Origin: Candidatus Riflebacteria bacterium HGW-Riflebacteria-2
Lineage (GTDB): Bacteria; Muiribacteriota; Ozemobacteria; Ozemobacterales; Ozemobacteraceae
Assembly (NCBI GenBank): GCA_002839435.1
Contig: PGYA01000004.1
Span: 62,001 to 126,000 of the forward strand
Length of the DNA stretch: 64,000 bases
Direction: 5' to 3'
The first letter of the stretch is position 1. Each line of letters begins with the position of its first letter. Positions 27,139-34,386 of the stretch are shown in pieces. The translations under genes and the position numbers were made by a program. The notes under the pieces were generated by a model, which did not search any database, was not told where the DNA came from, and saw only the letters and a program-made list of their open reading frames with translations.

Positions 27139-28479
27139 TTAGAGAGCTTGTAGTCTATCTTGTGGATTGATAATGCTGGTAATTCTGACTGCAAAGTTTT
27201 CGTCGATTACAACGACCTCGCCCTTTGCTATCAGCTTGTTATTAACAAATACCTCCACGGATTCACCCGCAAGTTTATTTAACTCTACTACAGAACCTAT
27301 ACCTAATTCAAGAACATCTTTTATTAACATACGGGTTCTGCCTAATTCAACTGTTATTTGCAGAGGAACGTCAAGAAGCAGGTCTATATTCGATTGCAGG
27401 CCCACTCCCATCGGCATCTGAAGCATGCCGAACTCTGCCGGAGAACCTTGCATCATACCTGGCATCCCCATTCCCATACCCATCCCTGGCATTCCCATTC
27501 CCTGCATTTGTCCTGGCATTCCCATTCCCATTCCTGGCATCTGGCCCTGCATTCCCATTCCTGGCATCTGACCTGGCATCCCCATTCCTGGCATCTGACC
27601 CTGCATTCCCATTCCTGGCATCTGACCTGGCATTCCCATTCCTGGCATCTGTGGGGGCATTCCCGGCATTTGTGGAGGCATCTGGCCCTGCTGCTGGCCT
27701 CCGAGCCCGGCGCCTGGCGGTGGTGGCGGTGGCGCAGCTTTTTTGGCTGACTCTTTGGGTTTGTTCAGGTCGGCAGCCATCATTTGTGCAAATGCTGCCG
27801 GAAGCAGTTGAACCATTTCGGTTTCGGCAAGATCACCGATTTTCAGGCTGTAGCCGATGCGCATGAAATTGGCGTTGGCACTGAAATCTGGCATGGCCGG
27901 CGGGCCATCGTTGAAATTAACCAGAAGAACTTCTGGTGGCGATATATCGACGCGCTTTTTGAAGTGCTCAGACAAAGTTGTCGTGGTCTTGCCCATCATC
28001 TGGTTCAGCATTTCGCCGACCGCTGAAATGTGCATTTCCTGAAACTGCGAATCGACTCCACTGCCACCCATCATCAGGTCTCCGATAAGGGCCGTGATTG
28101 TCTTCTTGAGCAGCAGATATGAATTGCCGTCAAAGCCTTCAATATAGGCAATCTTGGCAATGACGAATTCTTCTCCACCACCCTCAGCAGCAAGTTCGCT
28201 AAAGTTGACACCGCGAACCTGCTCGAGTTCGATAGAAATTTCCTTGTTCAGCAGAACCTGGACAACCGATGATGTGGCACCAAGAGATATCTTGGCCACT
28301 TCGGCGAGCTGGTCAAGCTCTTGCTGGGAGAAGGAGGCCGCGGCATTTGAACCGCCAGAAGCTGCCGCCGGGGCTGCCGGGGCTTCCGCCGCAGGAGTTT
28401 CGGCCGGAGCTTCATCTCCGCCACCACCTCCAGCGTTTAACAATGCATTGATTTCTTCCTGCGTCAGTATGTCGCTCAC
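27139..28479 (-). CDS. fliY: Flagellar switch/phosphatase protein FliY (FliN-type)
   Basis: 446 residues. The N-terminus begins with the CheY-interaction motif LTQEEINALLNAG. A CheC-like domain (about 50-240) holds the phosphatase signature ISAVGEMLNQMMG, with Glu and Asn in the expected spacing. A Met/Pro/Gly/Gln repeat linker (about 260-345) follows, then the FliN C-ring domain (LLLDVPLQITVELGRTRMLI, VVVIDENFAVRIT). It would form the lower C-ring and dephosphorylate CheY-P. It overlaps fliM by four bases. The repeat linker is much longer than usual for the family. Confidence 0.93.
   Translation of the reverse strand: MSDILTQEEINALLNAGGGGGDEAPAETPAAEAPAAPAAASGGSNAAASFSQQELDQLAEVAKISLGATSSVVQVLLNKEISIELEQVRGVNFSELAAEGGGEEFVIAKIAYIEGFDGNSYLLLKKTITALIGDLMMGGSGVDSQFQEMHISAVGEMLNQMMGKTTTTLSEHFKKRVDISPPEVLLVNFNDGPPAMPDFSANANFMRIGYSLKIGDLAETEMVQLLPAAFAQMMAADLNKPKESAKKAAPPPPPPGAGLGGQQQGQMPPQMPGMPPQMPGMGMPGQMPGMGMQGQMPGMGMPGQMPGMGMQGQMPGMGMGMPGQMQGMGMPGMGMGMGMPGMMQGSPAEFGMLQMPMGVGLQSNIDLLLDVPLQITVELGRTRMLIKDVLELGIGSVVELNKLAGESVEVFVNNKLIAKGEVVVIDENFAVRITSIINPQDRLQAL
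27449..27690 (-). repeat. Tandem repeats coding for a Met/Gly/Pro-rich linker in fliY
   Basis: At least six near-identical 27-base units coding for GQMPGMGMP or GQMPGMGMQ, with shorter degenerate units on either side. On the plus strand the unit reads roughly as CATTCCCATTCCTGGCATCT. Length variation by replication slippage would stay in frame. Confidence 0.9.
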
Positions 28480-29582
28480 GTCAATTCCTCCTCCTGGTTA
28501 GGGGGGTCAAAAACTTCAGTAATGGTGATGGCCATCTTTTTGCCGAGGATCCCGGGGCGGCCGCGAAATTTTACCCGGTTACCGACCCTGATATTAAGGT
28601 CGTTCTTGAACAACTGGTCGGTGACCATGATGTCGCCGGGTTGAAGGCCCAGGATGTCCTGCAGGGTAACTATAGTGGCACCAAGTTCTGCGATCAGGGG
28701 GAGATGCACTGACTTAACCTGCTGGCTTATCGCATCGACATTGGTTTGGGCAGCTTCCTTGCGAACTGCGGCAAACCATGATGCGGCGTTGAATTTGTAA
28801 ACTATCGATTCGACGGTGTTATAGGGAATGCAGAGTGTCATGATCCCGGTGACGTCGTGAATCTTGATTTCTATCGTTATTGAAACGACGATTTCGCTTG
28901 GTGGAACAATTTGCGCGAACTGCGGGTTAGACTCGACCAGCTCAATGACCGGAGCGAGGTCGATTATGTTGATCCAGGCTTCGCGCAGGCGATCGATAAT
29001 GCCGACCATGATTTTCTGCATGATCTGCTTTTCGACTTCGGTGAGTTGCCTGAGAATGCCAAGAGGCGTGCCATTGCCACCCAGCAGACGGTCGAGAATG
29101 GTGAACACAACGTTCAGGTTTATATCGACAAGTGCTTTGCCATCAAGGTTGTCTGACCTGAAGACTGTTATGAAGGTCGGATTGTAAATGGACTGAATGA
29201 ATTCTTCAAAAGTTCTCTGTTCGACCGAAACTATGGTTGCCTGCGCGTAAGCACGCAGTTTGGTGGAAAGATCCGTTCCAACCAGTCTGACAAAAGCTTC
29301 ATGAATCAGCTGTATGGTGTTGAGCTGTTCTTTTGAAAATTTTGTCTGGCGTTTGAAATCGTATTTGCGCTCGGTTCTGCCTTCTTTGCGCTCGTCCGAG
29401 CTACTGCCAAACATTGACGATGAGGCAGCCGCCTGCGACGGTCCTGATTCTTTGGGCGGCTTCTTTTCAGCCCCTCCCTCTGAAAACATCGGTGGCGGAG
29501 GTGGCGCCGAATCGTCTTCTTCAGCTGGGCCCAATGCCGACAGCAGGGCGTCGATTTCGCTTTGCGAAAGGGTGTCTACCAT
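28476..29582 (-). CDS. fliM: Flagellar motor switch protein FliM
   Basis: 368 residues. The N-terminal CheY-binding segment LSQSEIDALLSALG is followed by a Pro/Ser-rich linker (about 20-65), the CheC-like middle domain (GTDLSTKLRAYAQATIVSVE, LDRLLGGNGTPL) and a C-terminal FliN-like domain (LGATIVTLQDILGLQPGDIM). It forms the middle layer of the C-ring. The middle domain lacks the phosphatase Glu-Asn pair seen in FliY, as usual for FliM. Confidence 0.96.
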   Translation of the reverse strand: MVDTLSQSEIDALLSALGPAEEDDSAPPPPPMFSEGGAEKKPPKESGPSQAAASSSMFGSSSDERKEGRTERKYDFKRQTKFSKEQLNTIQLIHEAFVRLVGTDLSTKLRAYAQATIVSVEQRTFEEFIQSIYNPTFITVFRSDNLDGKALVDINLNVVFTILDRLLGGNGTPLGILRQLTEVEKQIMQKIMVGIIDRLREAWINIIDLAPVIELVESNPQFAQIVPPSEIVVSITIEIKIHDVTGIMTLCIPYNTVESIVYKFNAASWFAAVRKEAAQTNVDAISQQVKSVHLPLIAELGATIVTLQDILGLQPGDIMVTDQLFKNDLNIRVGNRVKFRGRPGILGKKMAITITEVFDPPNQEEELT

Positions 29583-29620
29583 TCTCTGGCTCCGGTTCTA
29601 TGAAGCATCCTGTATATTAC

Positions 29621-30088
29621 TCAGTTGATCAGAAATGTCGGAATAAATACACTGATAATGCGGCTTTCAGATGTGGATTTACCCAGAATTCTGTTGAGCT
29701 CTCTTTCTATGTCTTTATGCAGAAAGCGGTCGATGTAGTCTTCTTTTGCTCTCTGGATATTGAGTTTCATTAGGATATTGGTTATGCAGTCGCGCAGTTC
29801 AGCCTTGCGTTCTTCGAGTTCTTTTTCGAGATTGCCGATGTAGCCGACTTCAACCTGTATCTTGATATAATGAAGTTCTTCATCACGGGAGGTTGCAATG
29901 AATTCGCCAAGATCGAACCTTCCCATCTTGGGCGCGGTTTCGATTTCACCCTGCAAGGGTGGTGGTGTCTGGGCTCCCCCAACGCCGACCTGGGCTCTCA
30001 TGCTGGTAACGTAGGCAATGCCGACAACCGCAAGCGCGATAATCAATACAACTAAAACAACTAAAATCACTTTTGTTTTGGAAGACAT
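29621..30088 (-). CDS. fliL: Flagellar basal body-associated protein FliL
   Basis: 155 residues with one N-terminal membrane segment (about 7-27, ILVVLVVLIIALAVVGIAYV) and a periplasmic stomatin-like domain (LHYIKIQVEVGYIGNLEKEL) ending in the typical STSESRIISVFIPTFLIN region. FliL rings surround the stator units. It sits between flbD and fliM, the order seen in spirochaetes and Firmicutes, except that motA and motB are missing here. Confidence 0.9.
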   Translation of the reverse strand: MSSKTKVILVVLVVLIIALAVVGIAYVTSMRAQVGVGGAQTPPPLQGEIETAPKMGRFDLGEFIATSRDEELHYIKIQVEVGYIGNLEKELEERKAELRDCITNILMKLNIQRAKEDYIDRFLHKDIERELNRILGKSTSESRIISVFIPTFLIN

Positions 30089-30153
30089 AATTTATAAACC
30101 TACCATGAGAAAATCGGCCAAGTCAATGCACAAAACGACTTTTATGGGCATAA

Positions 30154-30387
30154 TTACAACTTCAATGCGGTGCCGGCCGCGTCAGATTTTTTCCTGGCGA
30201 GCCGGTGCGTCTGAGTGCGACGTTTGTAATTCATGATGCGGTGCAGAACCTGATGCACCGGTTCGGCCACCATGACAGTTTTTCCTGTATACAATGTGAT
30301 GACAGTGTCGGGAGACGACTCGATCTGCTCGATGAGTTCGGCATTCAGATAGAATTTTGCTCCATTGATGCGCGAAAGCCTGATCAT
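30154..30387 (-). CDS. flbD: Flagellar protein FlbD
   Basis: 77 residues. The first 55 match the FlbD family (MIRLSRINGAKFYLNAELIE, then VITLYTGKTVMVAEPVHQVL). The last 20 or so are a basic, probably disordered extension (RRTQTHRLARKKSD). Family members are found between flgE and fliL/motA; their role is not well defined. Start ATG 30387, 21 bases after flgE. Confidence 0.9.
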   Translation of the reverse strand: MIRLSRINGAKFYLNAELIEQIESSPDTVITLYTGKTVMVAEPVHQVLHRIMNYKRRTQTHRLARKKSDAAGTALKL

Positions 30388-30408
30388 TTCAAATCGTCTC
30401 CCTTACTG

Positions 30409-33156
30409 TTATCGCTTCAGATTCACGACTTCCTGCAGCATTTCATCAGATGTGGTAATTACCCTGGAGTTGGCCTGAAAGGCGCGCTGGGTAACGATCA
30501 TATTGGTGAATTCTTCAGAAATGTCGACGTTACTCATTTCGAGAGAAGCTGCTACAATTACGCCTCTATCCATCATTCCGGGTTTGCCGACAATCGGCAG
30601 TCCGGAGTTCGGAGCGTAAGAGTAGAGGTTCTTGCCGTTCTTTTCGAGACCGGCCGGGTTGTTGAAGGTTGTCAGCCCAACCTGACCTATCGGCTGTTTC
30701 TGGCCATTGGAGAACACGCCTCTGATGATGCCGTCTTCTTCGAAGTAAATCTGTTCGAGCAGACCCATTTCGTAGCCGTCCTGGAATTCGGCTTTGGTCG
30801 AGAAGTCTGAATCAAACTGGGTTATCATTTCAGCGTCCAGCGCTATAGAAAGGGGATTGCTACCTCTTGGGGTCATTTGAGCATCTGGAATATATGAACG
30901 GCCGAGGTCGATCTTGCCGTTTTCGAAGAAATACAATTTTCCTTCGCGGTTGGTAATGAGAGCATCGTTGGCGCGCTCGAGGTCTTCCTTCGTCGGATCT
31001 TCTGGATCTTTGACATTGTTGGCCGGGTCTTTCAACCAGCTCACAATCTCGACATCATCATCAGAATAGCTGAGCTTGTAGCTCCACTCCATGGTTTCCT
31101 TATTGGTGTGTTCCCATGAAGTCACCAGTCCATGCTTGCCGCCAAGTGAATCGTAAATAATGATGTTGGTGCCATGCTTGGCGCCTTCGCTGACAGCACC
31201 ACTGATCTTGAAGGTTTCGCCATTGACTGTTGCCGAGAATTCAAGCATATCGGCTGAGGGCTGCGGAACCATAATGTTTACTGAGTCTGACGCGCCCTTT
31301 TCGGCAGTCGTAATGAAGCTCATTTCATTGTTGGGCAGCCATGGGTTGTTGCCTTCAGTCAGCGAGAATTCGAGGCCGCCGTAGTTGAATTCGCTGACAG
31401 CAGCTGTCCCGGCGAAATCTCCAGCTGTCAGGCCCAGCTGTTCGTAACCGGTGCCACTTATGATGACACGTTCACCTGAGCCTGAATAGTTGCCGGTTAT
31501 AACCAGCTGGTCGGGACTATCATTATTGTTGGTATCGACAAACGACGCTGTAGCAGAGACGTTTTCCTGTGCCAGGCGTGAGTTGATTTCTGCAAGAATG
31601 GCGCCACGGCTGTATATCTGGTTGTTGCCGGCTACGATGTCGCTGAAGTTTATCAGGGCAGTGCGGCCGTCGCGGTCGGTTATAGTAAGGCTTACGTCAC
31701 TGATAGGATCCCAGCGGTCGTTTTCCGGATCCCATTCGGCGCTGTACGCTTGCGCTGTTCCAAAATCATTGAATACTTCAGGTCTAGAACCGCCGGTTCC
31801 GCTGTAAACACCTGCTGGCAGGTTTAGTGCGTCGGTGTCGCCAATGATTTCGATTTGCCGGTTGCTGCCGACATCGTTGCTGACGATCTGGAACTGCTGG
31901 GTGATTGCATCATAGTATGCTGTTGCCCGAACCCCGCCATTTTTCATAGCCGTATTGATTGTGTCTACGATCTCTGAATTGGAATAGGTTACCCCAGGGT
32001 CAAAGGCTACCGAAGCAGTTCTTGGCGGAACGAACTGATTGTCGTTGATGTCGAAGTAGGCGCCGAAGTCAGGCGTCCAGTGCGTTCCGAATGCGACCGG
32101 ATCTCCCTGGACGCGTGCCTGTTCGCCGCCGAGAGTGCCAGCGCCGATAAAGCCGCGCTCAGAACCGACTACGCGATAAGAAGTTGCCCGCGTCGGGTCG
32201 CCACCATCAAAGATTATTTTGACCGTTTCATTTTTAACTTCAGTACCTGAAGCGGTAACGCCTGAACTTATGCCATCAGCGGGGTAATTGCCAAGAGCAT
32301 TGATTGGCATGGTTGCAGTCGCCGGTCTGGGGTCGCCATCTGGGTCGTAGGTGAAATAAGGCTGAGCCACCGAAGAGGTTGGCCCGGCCGGTTCTACTGT
32401 ACTCTCAAGAACGTTGCCGTCATCGTCGGTCTTTATGGTGCCGGTGGCGACGTTGCCCTCAGTGTCATCGACAGCAGACCAGATCCAGTTGTTGGCGTCA
32501 AGCTTCTTGAATTTGAAGCTGAGATTCTCGAACTGCCCCTCGCTGTTTTTGAAAGTCAGCGTATCAAGGCCAAATTCGATATCGCGTTCGTTAGATGAAC
32601 TGTCGAGGTTACAGGAATAACCTATCTCATTGGTCTGATGCGCGTGCTTTTTGAGATACTTGGTAATATTGATGTCATAAGGCACGACACCGGTCTCTTT
32701 CATTTCGAGATTGCCGGTTTTGGGATCCTGGGTAGCCAGCCAGCCCTGCATCTTGAAGCCGGTGTTGGTCATGACCATGTCGTAGTTCGGGTTGATGTTG
32801 AGGTTGCCGTCGCGGGTGTAGTATAGGTTACCGTCGTAGCCCCGCACCGAAAAGAACCCGGCGCCTTCGATCGCGATATCGGTCTGCTTGCCAGTTCCTT
32901 CAATCGCACCCTGATCCATCAGTGTGTCGATAGCAGCCTTGCTGACACCCAGACCAACCTGCATCGGGTTGAGTCCGCCGTAGTCGCCAAAGGCCTGCTG
33001 ACCGTGCCGCAGCGTTTCCGAGAAGAGATCCTGGAACATGACGCGACCGCGCTTGAACGCAGTGGTATTGACGTTCGCAATGTTGTTGCTGAGAACGTCC
33101 ATCTTGGTCTGAAATTGCTTTAGACCCGTAACTCCCGTGAATAATGATCTTATCAT
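30409..33156 (-). CDS. flgE: Flagellar hook protein FlgE, extended
   Basis: 915 residues, about twice the length of the enteric hook protein. The N-terminus (LFTGVTGLKQFQTKMDVLSN then NIANVNTTAFKRGR) and C-terminus (SNVDISEEFTNMIVTQRAFQ, ANSRVITTSDEMLQEVVNL) form the D0 rod-type core. The central 600 residues are beta-rich surface domains, acidic and Asn/Gly-rich. The sequence SKAAIDTLMDQGAIEGTGKQTDIAIEG, split across the D1 start, is typical. AGAGGAAA precedes the ATG by eight bases. A structured leader of about 330 bases lies upstream. Confidence 0.95.
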   Translation of the reverse strand: MIRSLFTGVTGLKQFQTKMDVLSNNIANVNTTAFKRGRVMFQDLFSETLRHGQQAFGDYGGLNPMQVGLGVSKAAIDTLMDQGAIEGTGKQTDIAIEGAGFFSVRGYDGNLYYTRDGNLNINPNYDMVMTNTGFKMQGWLATQDPKTGNLEMKETGVVPYDINITKYLKKHAHQTNEIGYSCNLDSSSNERDIEFGLDTLTFKNSEGQFENLSFKFKKLDANNWIWSAVDDTEGNVATGTIKTDDDGNVLESTVEPAGPTSSVAQPYFTYDPDGDPRPATATMPINALGNYPADGISSGVTASGTEVKNETVKIIFDGGDPTRATSYRVVGSERGFIGAGTLGGEQARVQGDPVAFGTHWTPDFGAYFDINDNQFVPPRTASVAFDPGVTYSNSEIVDTINTAMKNGGVRATAYYDAITQQFQIVSNDVGSNRQIEIIGDTDALNLPAGVYSGTGGSRPEVFNDFGTAQAYSAEWDPENDRWDPISDVSLTITDRDGRTALINFSDIVAGNNQIYSRGAILAEINSRLAQENVSATASFVDTNNNDSPDQLVITGNYSGSGERVIISGTGYEQLGLTAGDFAGTAAVSEFNYGGLEFSLTEGNNPWLPNNEMSFITTAEKGASDSVNIMVPQPSADMLEFSATVNGETFKISGAVSEGAKHGTNIIIYDSLGGKHGLVTSWEHTNKETMEWSYKLSYSDDDVEIVSWLKDPANNVKDPEDPTKEDLERANDALITNREGKLYFFENGKIDLGRSYIPDAQMTPRGSNPLSIALDAEMITQFDSDFSTKAEFQDGYEMGLLEQIYFEEDGIIRGVFSNGQKQPIGQVGLTTFNNPAGLEKNGKNLYSYAPNSGLPIVGKPGMMDRGVIVAASLEMSNVDISEEFTNMIVTQRAFQANSRVITTSDEMLQEVVNLKR

Positions 33157-33490
33157 AGCACAATTTCCTCTTCTTTCGGCTTAATGTGCCGTTAACCGTC
33201 GGTTCCGTTCCATCGTCACCACGGTATTCTCCATGAAGAGTGGAGTAGTCGACCGGGGGAGAAGAGCCTGCCTCATGCAGGAATCTCCCGCCGGCCAATC
33301 CGCTGGGATTGGCAAAGATCATTTTTTATCTGTTTCCGCCTTCTGTCATTCCGGCGGTCTGGCTTCCCCGGGAGGGGTCCGGCCATCTTATCGGATTTGT
33401 TTTTGCCTTTGATCTTTGCGACTTCCCGTTCGTTTGCTTCCTTATGGATCTGTTTGTATTTCTTTCATTTCTTTGCCTGTCAGCTTCTCC
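33157..33490 (-). other. Structured 334-base leader between the TIGR02530 gene and flgE
   Basis: The gap holds a broken small gene (separate entry) and, closer to flgE, two strong hairpins: an eight-bp stem GCCAATCC / GGATTGGC with a four-base loop (33294-33313), and a two-part hairpin GGGAGA...TCTCCC enclosing CCTGC...GCAGG (33257-33289). Neither is followed by a U-tract on the minus strand, so they look like leader RNA structure rather than terminators. They could adjust flgE translation or protect the processed 5' end. Confidence 0.5.
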
Positions 33491-33498
33491 TTATCCAT
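33273..33498 (-). pseudogene. Small Lys/Arg-rich protein gene broken by a one-base frameshift
   Basis: An ATG at 33498, overlapping the stop of the preceding gene, opens an 18-codon frame that ends at 33442. One base later the neighbouring frame continues for about 60 codons with consistent, charged composition (KEANEREVAKIKGKNKSDKM, then LPGKPDRRNDRRRKQIKN). Removing one A near 33459-33465 would give a continuous 74-residue protein (joint GKEMKEYKQIHKEA). The position in the flagellar operon suggests a small hook-assembly-related protein. It may be a real lesion or a sequencing/assembly indel. Confidence 0.4.
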
Positions 33499-33889
33499 AC
33501 TTCATACTTACGCTGTCTATATTCGTCACCATTCCGTTTCGCATCTCGTCGATACCCATTGCTGTCACCAGCGTGCGGTTCGGAACATTTACGACAAAGG
33601 CGCCTTCGCGTGTTATTACCAGCGAGTCTCTGGCTCCTTTTGCCTCCAGCTCTGAAAAAGCGCGGTTCAGCGAATTCTCCAGGGCTGGGTTCATGTCTAT
33701 GTTCCTTTCTGTGAGGCGCTTTTGGGCATGGGCACTGATGCGAAACTGTGTCGGTTCTGCTACAGCCTTCTGGAAAAGGTCGCCGAACGATGCTGCGCCT
33801 GGCAGACCTGCTGCCGTGCTGTTACTTCTCGTCGGCCTGATTCCCGTCAGCTGCGGTCCCTGCGGACCGATCATCAGTCTGGGGTCCAT
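33491..33889 (-). CDS. TIGR02530-family flagellar operon protein
   Basis: 132 residues. The core FRISAHAQKRLTERNIDMNP, shortened from about residue 45, and DSLVITREGAFVVNVPNRTL followed by VTAMG match the TIGR02530 family, found between flgD and flgE in many non-enteric flagellar operons and of unknown function. The N-terminal 40 residues are a Pro/Gly-rich linker. It is 37 bases downstream of flgD. Confidence 0.85.
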   Translation of the reverse strand: MDPRLMIGPQGPQLTGIRPTRSNSTAAGLPGAASFGDLFQKAVAEPTQFRISAHAQKRLTERNIDMNPALENSLNRAFSELEAKGARDSLVITREGAFVVNVPNRTLVTAMGIDEMRNGMVTNIDSVSMKYG

Positions 33890-33926
33890 GATTTGCCTCG
33901 TTTGAGTCAGATTAAGTTATCAAGGT

Positions 33927-34373
33927 TCAGCCGCTTTGCGGCATTTCGTATATGGTCGGGCTGACCAGCTTAACGTCTTCGAGGTTGTAGGCGTTGTCGC
34001 CAATCTTTAGAAAGGGAACGCCCTCCTTGAAGCCGACCATGTCAACCGTGCCGGTAATTGCTTCATCCATTTCGGCGTTTTGCACTGTAACTGTAGTACC
34101 CAGATACATCATGGCCTGGGTGTGTGAGTTGCCTGCAAGAATGGCTGACATTGCTTCAAGAGACTTGTTCATATTCAGCATCTGCTCGAGGGAACTGAAA
34201 CTCGACATCTGACTGATGAAATTCATGTCTTCCATGGGATTCATCGGGTCCTGGTTTTGCAGTTGCACGGTCAGAAGCCGCAGGAAGTCGTCTTTGCCAA
34301 GATCTTGCTTCGGCGTCCTTGAAGTGTTGAGATTCATGCCGCCTTCCGGTATGTTTACTGTTTCTATTGCCAT
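33927..34373 (-). CDS. flgD: Flagellar hook cap protein FlgD
   Basis: 148 residues. The N-terminal scaffold region LGKDDFLRLLTVQLQNQDPM is followed by the helix DMNFISQMSSFSSLEQML, both diagnostic of FlgD. The protein ends after a short beta region (LGTTVTVQNAEMDEAITGTV) and lacks the full C-terminal FlgD-Ig domain of enteric FlgD, as seen in many short FlgD proteins. It caps the growing hook. fliK is 13 bases upstream. Confidence 0.93.
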   Translation of the reverse strand: MAIETVNIPEGGMNLNTSRTPKQDLGKDDFLRLLTVQLQNQDPMNPMEDMNFISQMSSFSSLEQMLNMNKSLEAMSAILAGNSHTQAMMYLGTTVTVQNAEMDEAITGTVDMVGFKEGVPFLKIGDNAYNLEDVKLVSPTIYEMPQSG

Positions 34374-34386
34374 CGAACCAAGCCTC

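Noticed and set aside
32900..33322. Minus-strand frame overlapping the flgE start
   Set aside because: It overlaps the conserved FlgE N-terminus in another frame, and its own sequence matches no recognisable pattern.
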